A stretch of 58,341 bases of DNA, taken from Ruminococcus sp. (GTDB lineage: Bacteria > Bacillota > Clostridia > Lachnospirales > Lachnospiraceae). The notes under the pieces are model-generated. The model worked only from the letters and a program-made list of their open reading frames with translations, was not told the DNA's origin and did no database searches. The stretch is taken from NCBI GenBank assembly GCA_020024635.1, contig JAHHTL010000009.1, positions 1 to 58,341 on the forward strand, read 5' to 3'. This document shows positions 44,000-53,446 of this stretch, piece after piece (position 1 is the stretch's first letter; every line of letters begins with the position of its first letter). The position numbers were made by a program, and so were the translations under genes.

Positions 44000-44398
44000 T
44001 TAATGTTTCTCCAAATGTCTGCCTATATTTTTATCTTCGGACTTAATATGTGTGATAAGCGTTGAGATGTGAGAATTTAACATTGCCACATCCGTTATCG
44101 TTGATTCATGAGATTTTATCTGTTCTACAATACTATACAACTTACGCCTATAATTTTCATGAAAAAGATGATGTGCTTGATAATTAGGATATTTACTCTT
44201 CCTTTGTAATTCCTCTTCGTGTGCAAAGTGCTTATTCACATACTCTTCTAAAAATTGTGCTGTGTCTTTTATCACCGCACGTCCTTTTCCGCTGCTGCAC
44301 GCGTCAAGCAAATTATTGACTGCCTGAAATAATTCGCGATGCTCTTGATCGATAAGAGCATTTCCAGTTTCTAGTTCTTTTGTTACTTGATATTTCAT
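44000..44398 (-). CDS. bacteriohemerythrin
   Basis: A 132-residue four-helix di-iron oxygen-binding protein. Ligands appear complete: His20 (DQEH), His57 and Glu61 (HFAHE), His76 and His80 (HHLFH), His117 and Asp122 (HIKSED). In anaerobes such proteins likely bind or deliver oxygen for detoxification. Monocistronic by its flanks; GAGGAGGGATG precedes the ATG. Confidence 0.95.
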   Translation of the reverse strand: MKYQVTKELETGNALIDQEHRELFQAVNNLLDACSSGKGRAVIKDTAQFLEEYVNKHFAHEEELQRKSKYPNYQAHHLFHENYRRKLYSIVEQIKSHESTITDVAMLNSHISTLITHIKSEDKNIGRHLEKH

Positions 44399-44518
44399 CT
44401 TTCATCCCTCCTCTATTCTATAATTATAAATTATACATATTTACACATGAAAAATCAATAAATCTAACCAGACTATTTCCTACTTTTCTCTCAAAAAATT
44501 CGCTTGTTCCATTTTATT

Positions 44519-45457
44519 TTACCATGACGTTTTTTTCAAATCTTCTACTTCTTTTGTAGCGTAATCATACTGGTACATATCTAAAATTTCTGAATCCACG
44601 GGAGACCATGAGCCATCTTCATTTTTTTCGTTCTGAAAATACACATACTGTGCTTTCTTCCCTTGCTCATCCTCCCGATCATACATGAAATATCGAATCT
44701 GTGTTTCATCTTCATAAACGATGATATAACTGTATCCTTTTGCATTATAGTCTTTTTTATATTCCGAATTTTTATCTTTTAAATAAGCTTCATATACTTT
44801 TTGATACCCTTCTTCTATCTTCCTATTTCTCTCGTCTTCCTGTGGGTTCTGATAAATTTTACTGTCTTGTTTCGGTTCTTCTTTCTTTTCATTTTGGCGC
44901 TTCGTATTTTTCTCGAATTCTTCTTGCTTTTTCCTTCTATATTCTTCCTCACTGATTGAAGTGTCAATATCATCTAATCCATCCGCATCTCTTATATATC
45001 TAAGAACTAGAAAATTTTCTTCCTGATACAAATAAAACCTTGGTTTATCCAACCAAACAAAAGATTTAATGATAACCGTACCATCTCCATTAAAATATTC
45101 AGAATAATCGTTTGTTAACATATGAATCAGCATTCCCACTGCCAGAATGAAAATCAGCAGGATTCCCACAAACCATAATCCAATTCTTTTTCCCAGTGAT
45201 TTCTGATACTTTTGTTTTATCAGCCAGGATAATACACAAAGCCATATCAAAACAAGACCTTGGAACATTAAAAGTAAAGTGATTGGAAGGGTTCTTGAGA
45301 ACCATAAACGAAACACCTGACCTTTCGGCAACGAATAGCCCAACCTGATTCCTATGTATATTGCGATTGCTAATACAACGACAATCGTGATCATTATTAA
45401 TAACCGAATTCCTTTTGTATGTTGTTTTTTCTTTTGACATGCTTCTTCTTTTGGCAT
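44519..45457 (-). CDS. hypothetical three-TM protein with charged external region
   Basis: A 312-residue protein with three hydrophobic segments (about 17-38, 52-77, 90-113). A beta-rich stretch follows (about 118-155). A very charged Lys/Glu/Gln-rich linker spans about 165-225, and a C-terminal domain has KGYSYIIVYEDETQIRYFMYDRED and ends in KKTSW. No family recognised. It is divergent from the large secreted protein gene (130 bp apart), which might share control. A frameshifted relic of the same gene lies at 58133-58222. AAGGAGGAAAGCT precedes the ATG. Confidence 0.75.
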   Translation of the reverse strand: MPKEEACQKKKQHTKGIRLLIMITIVVVLAIAIYIGIRLGYSLPKGQVFRLWFSRTLPITLLLMFQGLVLIWLCVLSWLIKQKYQKSLGKRIGLWFVGILLIFILAVGMLIHMLTNDYSEYFNGDGTVIIKSFVWLDKPRFYLYQEENFLVLRYIRDADGLDDIDTSISEEEYRRKKQEEFEKNTKRQNEKKEEPKQDSKIYQNPQEDERNRKIEEGYQKVYEAYLKDKNSEYKKDYNAKGYSYIIVYEDETQIRYFMYDREDEQGKKAQYVYFQNEKNEDGSWSPVDSEILDMYQYDYATKEVEDLKKTSW

Positions 45458-45587
45458 AGCTTTCCTCCTTGTATATTCAGTATAACATCTTATTAGACAA
45501 ACTTCTTGAAAATTTTCTATTTTGTGATAATATTTTTAGAGGAACATAGAATTAATTTGAACTATAAATCAAAAAGGAAATACAATT

Positions 45588-48500
45588 ATGAAAAATCGTT
45601 TATTTACAGGGACTCTCGCATTTTGCATCAGTCTCACACTTCTATCCGCAACGGCATTGGCGGCTCATAAAGAAGAGCAAGAACCTACGGCTCAGTTTTA
45701 TGGAGATATATCGGATATTATTGGACCAATAAAACCTCCTACTCCTGAAAATAATGAAAATGCCACCGACGATACACCGTTGCCTCTTCCAGATACGAGT
45801 ACCTTTCACTCTAACGAGGATTTTAAGGCCTATGATCCTGGCTACCCCGAAAAGGAACGGTATGGCAATTATGTGTTACGAATTCCACCATTAAAAGATC
45901 GCCTAACCTTTTCTACCAATGATAAAAAACAGCTTATAGGCACGTTATTTGCCCCAGGTGTTTCCTCGAAAGAGGGATGGAAGGATGCCACTAAAGTATG
46001 GGGAAATCGTGATTCTGGTCTTTGCTTTGCAGCCTCTAGTTCTAACCTAATTTCCTGGTATTTGGATCAATACACGGCTCAACATCCGGAAGATTCCTAC
46101 GAATATGAAAGGAATGTAGAAAAAATATTTGATCGTTTTCGAGATGGATGGGATCCAGCAGTAGGCGGCGACCAGTTAGAAGCCCTTAGTTGGTATTTTA
46201 CTGGCGGTTTCCCTAGTGGAAATTCAAATCCCAATGGTAGTGAATTAACCCATAAGGAACCTGGCGGATATCTGCGCAATCATCTGCCTCACAATTCCAG
46301 CGAACGGTGGTCTGAAGTATCTTTTGATTGGAAGCCACGAGAAAGGTTTTCCGTTTTCGGTTCTTTTGAAGATAATAGATTTCCGTTTATAGAAAGTATC
46401 GGTGGTATCAGTTCGGGTGGAGCTTTTTCCAACCTTAAAAGCTTCTCCCAACAAATTCTTCGTCAACTTCACTATGGTCCTTGTACAATCTCCATTATCG
46501 CGGATAATTCCAGTGGTGGTGGTGGACATGCCATTACCCTTTGGGGTGTGGATTATGATGTAAAGACTGGACTTGTGACACGGATCCATGTAACCGACTC
46601 AGACGATGCACGTTCAATTGGAATCTTTAGTGTTTCCATTGAAGAGAGCAATCATAACGACGGTGTTCGTTTGGTAAATTATCCCTATCATCCACCGACA
46701 GGTGCTAGCACACGTTTTACAAGAATCCGAGACTCCATTTTGTTATACGCACCGGAAGTGGTAAAATCTACTCAGGACTATATCGGTGCCCAAGCACAAA
46801 TCAGCGCACTAAACCCGGATGAAGATGGACATGGCGTTACCGTGCTTGTAACCAACATTGGTAATTCCCTTTTGGAGTACGGCTATTCTTATGACGATAA
46901 TCCAGATAATATAGTTCAGTGGCAGAGCGACAATTATTTTTCTGACCTACAGCCAGATCAATACTATTTTTTCGCACGAGTAAAGGAAACTTCTACCCAT
47001 GCTGCCGGCGGTACTTCCGCAGCCAGCCCCTATCGTGTCACTACCCCATCCCCAGCATCTTCAGAAGTTGTTTCTTCACTGGGGCTAGGAAATTCACTTT
47101 TCCACGCATATAACCAAACCCCTCAGTATCTTTGGTTCGGAACAGAACGTGGTTTCAATAACCAAGGCTCAGAAGAACCAATTCTCTGGCGTGTTTTAGA
47201 TAAAGCCGGCACAGAGAACAAAGGGAACCTGTTCCTTATATCGGACAAGTTGTATGGCACAGGAAAAACCGGTGGTCTACAGTTTTCTTCCTCCGGGAAT
47301 GGTTATCAAGATAGTGATGCCAGACGTTGGTGCAAGGATTTTGAGAGCTCCAATCTTGCTCCATGGGAACAGTCTGCCATCCAAACGACCACAAAAACGG
47401 ATGCGCCATACTACGCCGCAACTCCAATTACCCAAACAAAGAATGCACTATTGGGAGACCGGTTATTTCTACCTTCTGCAGAAGAAATTAGCAATCCTAC
47501 ATATGGTTTTGACACAGCAGCAAACCGTCAAGCACGATACCATACTGGTTTCTCTTCCTACTGGCTTCGTTCACCTGACTCAAATGACAGCAGCAAAGCA
47601 TGGTATGTAGACGGTACAGGCAACATAGTTTCGGATGCTGTGACAAAGAATTACGCTGCACGCCCAGCCTTCCATCTGGACGGCAGCCAAGTGCTCTATG
47701 GAACTGCAGTTAGAAACGGACAGTTTACGGACGCTTTGGGTCTACAAAAGATTCAATCTGTACAAAGTCAGGACTTCCGTCTTGTTTTAAAGGATACAAG
47801 CCGAGATTTTCGTGTAACTGACAATTCGATCACCCTACAGCCAGGTGAATCCGTTACTTTGGATTATCAGGGTGCGATTGTAAATTCATCTGAATATATT
47901 TCCGTTATTGTGACTGATCAAGAAGGAACAACCCCTCTTTATTACGGTAAACTTGCACCCGTACAAAATGCAGACGGACAGGTTCGTTTTCCTCTTCCAG
48001 CAGAACTCCTTGACGGCACCTATGTACTAAAAGTGTTCAACGAACAATATAATGGTCAGAGAAAAAGTGGTAAGGCAAGTCCTTTTGTAGATGTCACTTT
48101 AAACATTCAAACACAATCTCCTGTAGAAACTGTGTCCGACGTTCATTTGACCATACCTGCTCCTGTTACAGGACAAACGCCACAGAATGCACAATCCAAT
48201 GAAAATGGTTATACGATTGAAAAAACCACATGGACACCTGCTGATGATGTCTTTAAAGCAAATACTTCCTATAGTGTTTCCATTGTAATTAAAGCCAAGG
48301 AAAATTATGCCATTGCTGATCACACTGTGTTTACATTAAACAATGAAGTGATATCTGCCCGAAAAGATGGAGATAATTATATAATCTCCTATGATGCTTT
48401 TCCTAAAACAGAAGATGACAACTCTGGCAATTCCTCTAATGGTGAAACCGATAACGTCACCCCCCCAGATCCAGATGGCGGTACGGAAGGGGAAAACGGT

Positions 48501-49169
48501 AACGACACGAAACCGGACAATGGTAATGAGGGCGAAAACGGTAACAACACGAAACCGGACAATGGTAATGAGGGCGAAAACGGTAACGACACAAAGCCGG
48601 ACAATGGTAATGAGGGCGAAAGCGGTAACAACACAAAACCAGACAATGGCAACGAAGGCGAAAGCGGTAACAACTCGAAACCGGATACTGGTACCGAAAG
48701 TGAAGGCGATCATAGTACTACCCCAGATAGCAATGGGCAAAGTGAAAACGAGGACATAACCACTCCAGACAACAGTTCTTCGCAAGGTTCCTCCCAGCCG
48801 CCAGCTACTGGTGGAAATACCTCTGAATTTATAATACCGCCTACTGTCACCCCTCACTCAATCAACAGTACTCCATCTGTTGCAAAAAAACCTACGGAAA
48901 AAACGCATAAACAAGAAGACTTCGTAGATTCAAAACAAAAGGATACACCGACAAAAATAGCGACGAAGCCATCAGAAAACATCTCTGGTTCTACACATTC
49001 TGATGAGACGACAGACCGTGACGCTACTACAAAGCAAGACCCTATTATAAACGCATCTAACTCCTCTAAGCATGGCTATTGGGGATGGATTGTGTTTGGA
49101 ATCTCAGTTCCAGTTATAGGTTCTATACTTTTCTTTGTTTTAAAAACTATCAAATCTAAAAAAAGATAA
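45588..49169 (+). CDS. secreted multidomain IdeS/Mac-like (C66) cysteine protease, membrane anchored
   Basis: A 1193-residue surface protein. Signal peptide 1-26 (cleavage near TALA-A). Residues about 125-355 match the streptococcal IgG protease IdeS: GWKDATKVWGNRDSGLC gives oxyanion Lys136 and nucleophile Cys146 exactly ten apart, HAITLWGVDYD gives His314, and IHVTDSDDA gives Asp337 and Asp339. Then an FnIII-like domain (about 395-487), a DUF6273-like domain (about 515-700, WLRSP and RPAFHLD), two Ig-like modules (about 715-935), five 14-residue repeats (965-1034), a Ser/Thr/Pro/Lys-rich stalk and a C-terminal TM (about 1160-1187) with a Lys-Arg tail. No C-terminal LPXTG. The target is unknown; immunoglobulin cleavage is an inference from the fold. 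Confidence 0.85.
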   Translation: MKNRLFTGTLAFCISLTLLSATALAAHKEEQEPTAQFYGDISDIIGPIKPPTPENNENATDDTPLPLPDTSTFHSNEDFKAYDPGYPEKERYGNYVLRIPPLKDRLTFSTNDKKQLIGTLFAPGVSSKEGWKDATKVWGNRDSGLCFAASSSNLISWYLDQYTAQHPEDSYEYERNVEKIFDRFRDGWDPAVGGDQLEALSWYFTGGFPSGNSNPNGSELTHKEPGGYLRNHLPHNSSERWSEVSFDWKPRERFSVFGSFEDNRFPFIESIGGISSGGAFSNLKSFSQQILRQLHYGPCTISIIADNSSGGGGHAITLWGVDYDVKTGLVTRIHVTDSDDARSIGIFSVSIEESNHNDGVRLVNYPYHPPTGASTRFTRIRDSILLYAPEVVKSTQDYIGAQAQISALNPDEDGHGVTVLVTNIGNSLLEYGYSYDDNPDNIVQWQSDNYFSDLQPDQYYFFARVKETSTHAAGGTSAASPYRVTTPSPASSEVVSSLGLGNSLFHAYNQTPQYLWFGTERGFNNQGSEEPILWRVLDKAGTENKGNLFLISDKLYGTGKTGGLQFSSSGNGYQDSDARRWCKDFESSNLAPWEQSAIQTTTKTDAPYYAATPITQTKNALLGDRLFLPSAEEISNPTYGFDTAANRQARYHTGFSSYWLRSPDSNDSSKAWYVDGTGNIVSDAVTKNYAARPAFHLDGSQVLYGTAVRNGQFTDALGLQKIQSVQSQDFRLVLKDTSRDFRVTDNSITLQPGESVTLDYQGAIVNSSEYISVIVTDQEGTTPLYYGKLAPVQNADGQVRFPLPAELLDGTYVLKVFNEQYNGQRKSGKASPFVDVTLNIQTQSPVETVSDVHLTIPAPVTGQTPQNAQSNENGYTIEKTTWTPADDVFKANTSYSVSIVIKAKENYAIADHTVFTLNNEVISARKDGDNYIISYDAFPKTEDDNSGNSSNGETDNVTPPDPDGGTEGENGNDTKPDNGNEGENGNNTKPDNGNEGENGNDTKPDNGNEGESGNNTKPDNGNEGESGNNSKPDTGTESEGDHSTTPDSNGQSENEDITTPDNSSSQGSSQPPATGGNTSEFIIPPTVTPHSINSTPSVAKKPTEKTHKQEDFVDSKQKDTPTKIATKPSENISGSTHSDETTDRDATTKQDPIINASNSSKHGYWGWIVFGISVPVIGSILFFVLKTIKSKKR
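48480..48689 (+). repeat. five tandem 42-bp repeats in the secreted protein gene
   Basis: Units start at 48480, 48522, 48564, 48606 and 48648 and encode variants of GNEGENGNDTKPDN. A sixth, degenerate unit covers 48690-48731. The near identity of the middle units points to recent slippage or recombination; the tract makes an acidic flexible stalk. Confidence 0.93.
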
Positions 49170-49203
49170 AATACTACTACACTATTCCTAAGAATAGAAT
49201 CAG

Positions 49204-49240
49204 AATAGGGGTGCATGATTGAAAATCACGCCCCCCTATT
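49204..49240. terminator. terminator between secreted protein gene and sugar kinase
   Basis: AATAGGGG...CCCCTATT hairpin with a few internal mismatches, T-rich on the plus side, between convergent genes. Confidence 0.65.
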
Positions 49241-49262
49241 TTGATTTCTCTAAAATTATTTC

Positions 49263-50750
49263 TTAAAATAGATGCATTTTATTATACAAGTTTTTATATT
49301 TTTTATATTTTTTGGTATAATACTCTTGTCTATTTTTTTGTGGATGATATGTCTTTTTTGTGTGTACAACACTGTCTATTGCTTCATTTAGACTACGAAA
49401 AGCTCCTGTCCCTGTTGCCGCAAGTATCATACATCCCAATGTGCCTGACTCTTCCGTGTTTATAGTAGATACATTTATATTTAATATGTCTGCTCTCATC
49501 TGCAACGTTACTTCTGATTTTGAACCTCCACCAGTACAGATTAACTCGTTTAACTTCACCCCAAGTTTTTTTGCCTTTTCTAATCCCATTTTAAATTGAA
49601 AAGCCATTCCCTCTAAAATTGCTTGGTAAATCTCCTCCGATTTTGTATCTGTTCGAAGTCCACATATTGTTCCTGTTACATTATGATTAATATCAGGATT
49701 TCCAGAAGAACCAAACTGAGGAAGTACAAAAACTTCTGTTTCTTTCCCATCAATTAACTTGTCAACCTCATCAAATACATTTTTTCCAGCTTGGTCACAT
49801 TGGATTTTTAATTTTTTTAAAAATGTATTAATACACCAGTTTTTTAGTATGCCACAAGTTGTAACTTCAAGACTTGTAAGATATGTATTTGGAAATATAT
49901 AAGGAATACACGTAAGATCATTTTCCAACATAATTTGTTCTTTTTTTATATTGGGAAGTCTCATAAACATAAATTCGCATGTTCCCATTCCACATTCTCC
50001 TGTTTGCATGTTACTAAGCCCACTTCCTAATGCAGCACAACTTTGATCATGCCCACCAACAACAATCTTCAAATTAGGATTTAGTGCAAGTTTGCTTGCT
50101 ATCTCTGGAAGAATTGTACCCACAACACTTCCAGACTCACATGGTTCAGACATTTTTGAAACCTTTATCCCTGCAAACTGTAACAGTTCCAAATCCCAAC
50201 ATTTTTTATGTATATCAAAAGCCATACTCCTAGCCGCCGACGAATAACTTACTTTTCTTTTTCCTGTAAGAATGTACCCAACGTAATCTTCATAAAAGCA
50301 TATTGTTTCACATTTTTCTATTATATCTGTATTTTTGTAAATCCATCTATATTTAGGTAGCCCGTAAAGTTCGCATGGTGGAAGCCCTGTGATTTCCAAA
50401 ATATGTTGTGCTCCAAATCTTTGTATTATTTCTTCTGTTTCTTTTATTCCCCTTTTGTCACCTGTTACCATAGATCTACAAAGACTCTGCTTATCACGAT
50501 CTAAAAATACAACAGATTCTCCCAAACTTGTAATCGCCATTGCTTCCAGTGGTTCGGGACAATTTTCACCAACATCTTTGAGAACACAAAATATATATTG
50601 GATGATTTCGTTCCCATCAATTTCTCTTATCCCATGAGTTCCATATTCTTCATATTCTTTTTTTGATGAAAAAATCACATTTCCATTCAAATCATATACT
50701 ATCACTTTAGTGGCACTTGTTCCAACATCTAAACCTGCATATGCCATCAT
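49263..50750 (-). CDS. FGGY family carbohydrate kinase
   Basis: A 495-residue ASKHA-fold kinase. The N-terminal phosphate loop is GLDVGTSATK. MAITSLGESVVFLD, VVGGHDQSCAALG and the C-terminal adenosine motif CTGGGSKSEVTLQ are family marks. It differs from the xylulokinase-like protein at 55400-56869, lacking the GQMHS and WNDTR substrate loops, so it likely phosphorylates another sugar or polyol. Last gene of the rbs-type operon, 18 nt after the permease gene. Confidence 0.88.
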   Translation of the reverse strand: MMAYAGLDVGTSATKVIVYDLNGNVIFSSKKEYEEYGTHGIREIDGNEIIQYIFCVLKDVGENCPEPLEAMAITSLGESVVFLDRDKQSLCRSMVTGDKRGIKETEEIIQRFGAQHILEITGLPPCELYGLPKYRWIYKNTDIIEKCETICFYEDYVGYILTGKRKVSYSSAARSMAFDIHKKCWDLELLQFAGIKVSKMSEPCESGSVVGTILPEIASKLALNPNLKIVVGGHDQSCAALGSGLSNMQTGECGMGTCEFMFMRLPNIKKEQIMLENDLTCIPYIFPNTYLTSLEVTTCGILKNWCINTFLKKLKIQCDQAGKNVFDEVDKLIDGKETEVFVLPQFGSSGNPDINHNVTGTICGLRTDTKSEEIYQAILEGMAFQFKMGLEKAKKLGVKLNELICTGGGSKSEVTLQMRADILNINVSTINTEESGTLGCMILAATGTGAFRSLNEAIDSVVHTKKTYHPQKNRQEYYTKKYKKYKNLYNKMHLF

Positions 50751-50768
50751 TTACATCCCCTTTTTCGG

Positions 50769-51800
50769 CTAACTTATCACTTTACTTGTTTTAGATTTTC
50801 TAATAACATCAATTACTACAGCTATAATGATAATTACTCCCTTAAACACATCTTGCCAAAACGCATTTACTCCCATGACATTCAATCCGTTAGACAAAAC
50901 TGCAATAATTAATACCCCTATGATTGTTCCCCCAACTGTTCCTGATCCACCTGACATTGATGCTCCACCAATTACCACAGCAGAAATTGCATCCATCTCA
51001 TATCCTACGCCCAAAGTAGACTGTACACCTTGTAGTTTTGATCCCCATATTGTTCCAGCTACTGCACATAAAAATCCAATAAAAATGTATGGAAGCATAT
51101 TATATAACTTTGTATTAATTCCAGAATACTTTGCTGCTACCTCATTTCCACCAATGGCATATATATAATAACCAAATTTTGTCTTGTTTAATATAACCCA
51201 TGTTACAACCAAAATTATGACTGCATATAGAATTGTAACGGAAATAGAGATTGGCACTCTTCCATTTGCAGATAGTGCTTCTGTTCCTGGTATCGTAATT
51301 TTAGCCCCAGCAATCATATTATACGCATCATTTCTAATTCGAATTGATATTCCGTCTGATAAAATTTTGCAAAAGCCACGAGCAACTGATTGTGTAGCAA
51401 GTGTAGCCACAAATGCTGGAATTTTCAAATAAGCTATGAGAAATCCATTAATAGTTCCAATTAAAACTCCTATCAATAATGAAACAAGAAGTGCCGCACT
51501 TATATTCCAATGTAAATTTGTTATAAGATACGCTGCTGCCATTGCTGTAAGTCCGACCGTAGAACCTACAGATATATCAATTTGCCCCATCATAATCGCC
51601 ATTAGCATTCCACAACAAATAATTGCATTCACTACATTATTTTGAAGCATCGTTAAAATATTGGTTACAGAAAAAAAGTTTTCTGTAAATATACCAAAAA
51701 ATATAACAAGCATTATAAGACCTATTATGATTCCTAAATTTCTCTTAAAGTATGCCATGACAACATTGTTCTTTTGAGCATTTTTTATTCTTGTAACCAT
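50769..51800 (-). CDS. ribose-type sugar ABC transporter permease
   Basis: A 343-residue RbsC/AraH-family permease with about nine to ten hydrophobic segments, including MGQIDISVGSTVGLTAM and AVVIGGASMSGGSGTVGGTIIG. The ATG at 51800 is preceded by GGAGGAAGAAACAAT; the open frame begins upstream inside the ATPase gene. Forms the channel of the transporter. Confidence 0.93.
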   Translation of the reverse strand: MVTRIKNAQKNNVVMAYFKRNLGIIIGLIMLVIFFGIFTENFFSVTNILTMLQNNVVNAIICCGMLMAIMMGQIDISVGSTVGLTAMAAAYLITNLHWNISAALLVSLLIGVLIGTINGFLIAYLKIPAFVATLATQSVARGFCKILSDGISIRIRNDAYNMIAGAKITIPGTEALSANGRVPISISVTILYAVIILVVTWVILNKTKFGYYIYAIGGNEVAAKYSGINTKLYNMLPYIFIGFLCAVAGTIWGSKLQGVQSTLGVGYEMDAISAVVIGGASMSGGSGTVGGTIIGVLIIAVLSNGLNVMGVNAFWQDVFKGVIIIIAVVIDVIRKSKTSKVIS

Positions 51801-51819
51801 ATTGTTTCTTCCTCCACCA

Positions 51820-53316
51820 TTATTTATCTTCACGATTAGTAGCCATTGTCATTATGATTTCCTGAGAAAAATCTTTTTCACTAAGTTCGCCCGTTACTCT
51901 ACCTTCACACATTGTATAGCATCTATTACACATATTTATTATCTCAGGTAATTCAGACGAAACAATGATAACTGCACAACCATTTCTAGCTAATTCATCT
52001 ATAATTTCGTATATTTCAGATTTTGAACCTACATCAATTCCTCTTGTCGGTTCATCTAAAATAATTACTTTTGGCTTACATGCAAGCCATTTACTAAGAA
52101 CCACCTTCTGTTGGTTTCCTCCACTTAAATCTCCTACTTTTTGTTTCTTAGAAGTTATTTTTATCGAAAACTTTTTAACATACTCTTGTATCATATCTGA
52201 CCATAACTTTTTATCCACATGTAAAAACTTTATGTAATTTCCCAAATTTGCCAATCCCATATTAAACTCTATATCATTCATAAGAACAAGGCCCTCTTTT
52301 TTTCGATCCTCTGACGCATATATGATTCCATTTTTTATTGCATCTTTTGGTTTTTTTATAGAGATCAGCTTATGATTACAAAATATTTCTCCTGAATCCT
52401 TTGGATATATTCCAAAAATAGTCTTCATTGTCTCTGTCCTCTTCGCTCCCACAAGTCCTGCAAATCCGACCACTTCTCCATATCTGACATAAAAATCTAC
52501 ATTATTGATTCCTTGATTTTTATTACTTAAATTCTTTACTTCCAGTGCTACATCCCCAAGTGCTCTTTTATTTCTTGTATAATAACTTGTCAATTCTCGT
52601 CCTACCATCATATTAACAAGTTTTTCTTTAACAGCCATTTTTGTTTGAACATTTCCTACACTTATACCATCTCGTACAACAAGTATCCGATCTGTTATTC
52701 GAAACAATTCATCTAATCTATGAGAAATGTAGATAATTCCTACATTCTTTTCCTTTAATCGTTCTATAATTCCGAATAAAGTTTCCGTTTCTCCATGAGA
52801 CAGTGAAGATGTAGGTTCATCCATAACAACAATTTTTGCATCTGCTGATACAGCTTTTACAATTTCTACCAGTTGCTGCATGCCTAATGGCAAATCGCTA
52901 ACGTACTGCTTTGCATTTAAAGGTATGTCTAAATCATCTAATATCTTCTGGGTTTCCTCACACATTAACTTATAGTCTATGAAACCATGTTTTTTTATTT
53001 CTCTACCTAAAAATACATTTGCTGCTATCGTTCTATCAGGAACAAGAACTATTTCTTGATGAATGATACGTATTCCTTCTTTTCCAGCATCAGATGAACT
53101 TTGTATCTTCTTTTCTTCCCCATCTATATAAATGCTACCTGCATCAGCATGATATATTCCACCTAAAATTTTTATAAGAGTGGATTTCCCTGCTCCATTT
53201 TCACCCAAAAGAGCAACCACTTCTCCTCGATCCACTTCGACTTCAATACCATCTAGTACTTTATTGGAGCCAAATGATTTTGAAATATTTGTCATTTTTA
53301 GAAGTTTAGAAGCCAT
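51820..53316 (-). CDS. ribose-type sugar ABC transporter ATPase (double NBD)
   Basis: A 498-residue RbsA-type protein. NBD1 has Walker A GENGAGKST and Walker B VVMDEPTSSLS. NBD2 has the degenerate GLVGAKRTE loop, signature SGGNQQK and VIILDEPTRGID. Pairs with the permease 19 nt downstream. A terminator-like hairpin separates it from the binding-protein gene. Confidence 0.94.
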   Translation of the reverse strand: MASKLLKMTNISKSFGSNKVLDGIEVEVDRGEVVALLGENGAGKSTLIKILGGIYHADAGSIYIDGEEKKIQSSSDAGKEGIRIIHQEIVLVPDRTIAANVFLGREIKKHGFIDYKLMCEETQKILDDLDIPLNAKQYVSDLPLGMQQLVEIVKAVSADAKIVVMDEPTSSLSHGETETLFGIIERLKEKNVGIIYISHRLDELFRITDRILVVRDGISVGNVQTKMAVKEKLVNMMVGRELTSYYTRNKRALGDVALEVKNLSNKNQGINNVDFYVRYGEVVGFAGLVGAKRTETMKTIFGIYPKDSGEIFCNHKLISIKKPKDAIKNGIIYASEDRKKEGLVLMNDIEFNMGLANLGNYIKFLHVDKKLWSDMIQEYVKKFSIKITSKKQKVGDLSGGNQQKVVLSKWLACKPKVIILDEPTRGIDVGSKSEIYEIIDELARNGCAVIIVSSELPEIINMCNRCYTMCEGRVTGELSEKDFSQEIIMTMATNREDK

Positions 53317-53394
53317 AGTTTTCGCCTTTCTTTCTTTTCGAAATAAATTTCTTCTTTAAATCTAAATAAATTTCCTAACTTGGGTTCAAAAATA

Positions 53395-53423
53395 GCTGAC
53401 TCCATCTCCTATTAAGAGTCAGC
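53395..53423 (-). terminator. partial terminator between binding protein and ATPase genes
   Basis: GGCTGACTC / GAGTCAGCT hairpin followed by ATTTTTG on the minus strand. Expected to favour binding-protein expression with some read-through. Confidence 0.75.
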
Positions 53424-53446
53424 CACATTTCATATTTTATAAAGTA

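Noticed and set aside
48480..48731. Possible CRISPR-like direct repeats
   Set aside because: Repeats are contiguous with no spacers and are in frame within a protein.
48790..48815. PPATGG as an LPXTG-like sortase signal
   Set aside because: It lies about 120 residues before the C-terminus, not next to the terminal membrane segment; the TM tail alone is the likely anchor.
48336..48857. Long open frames on both strands over the repeat region
   Set aside because: The 42-bp repeat length is divisible by three and lacks stops in several frames, so open frames are a by-product; only the 45588-49169 frame has a signal peptide and ribosome site.
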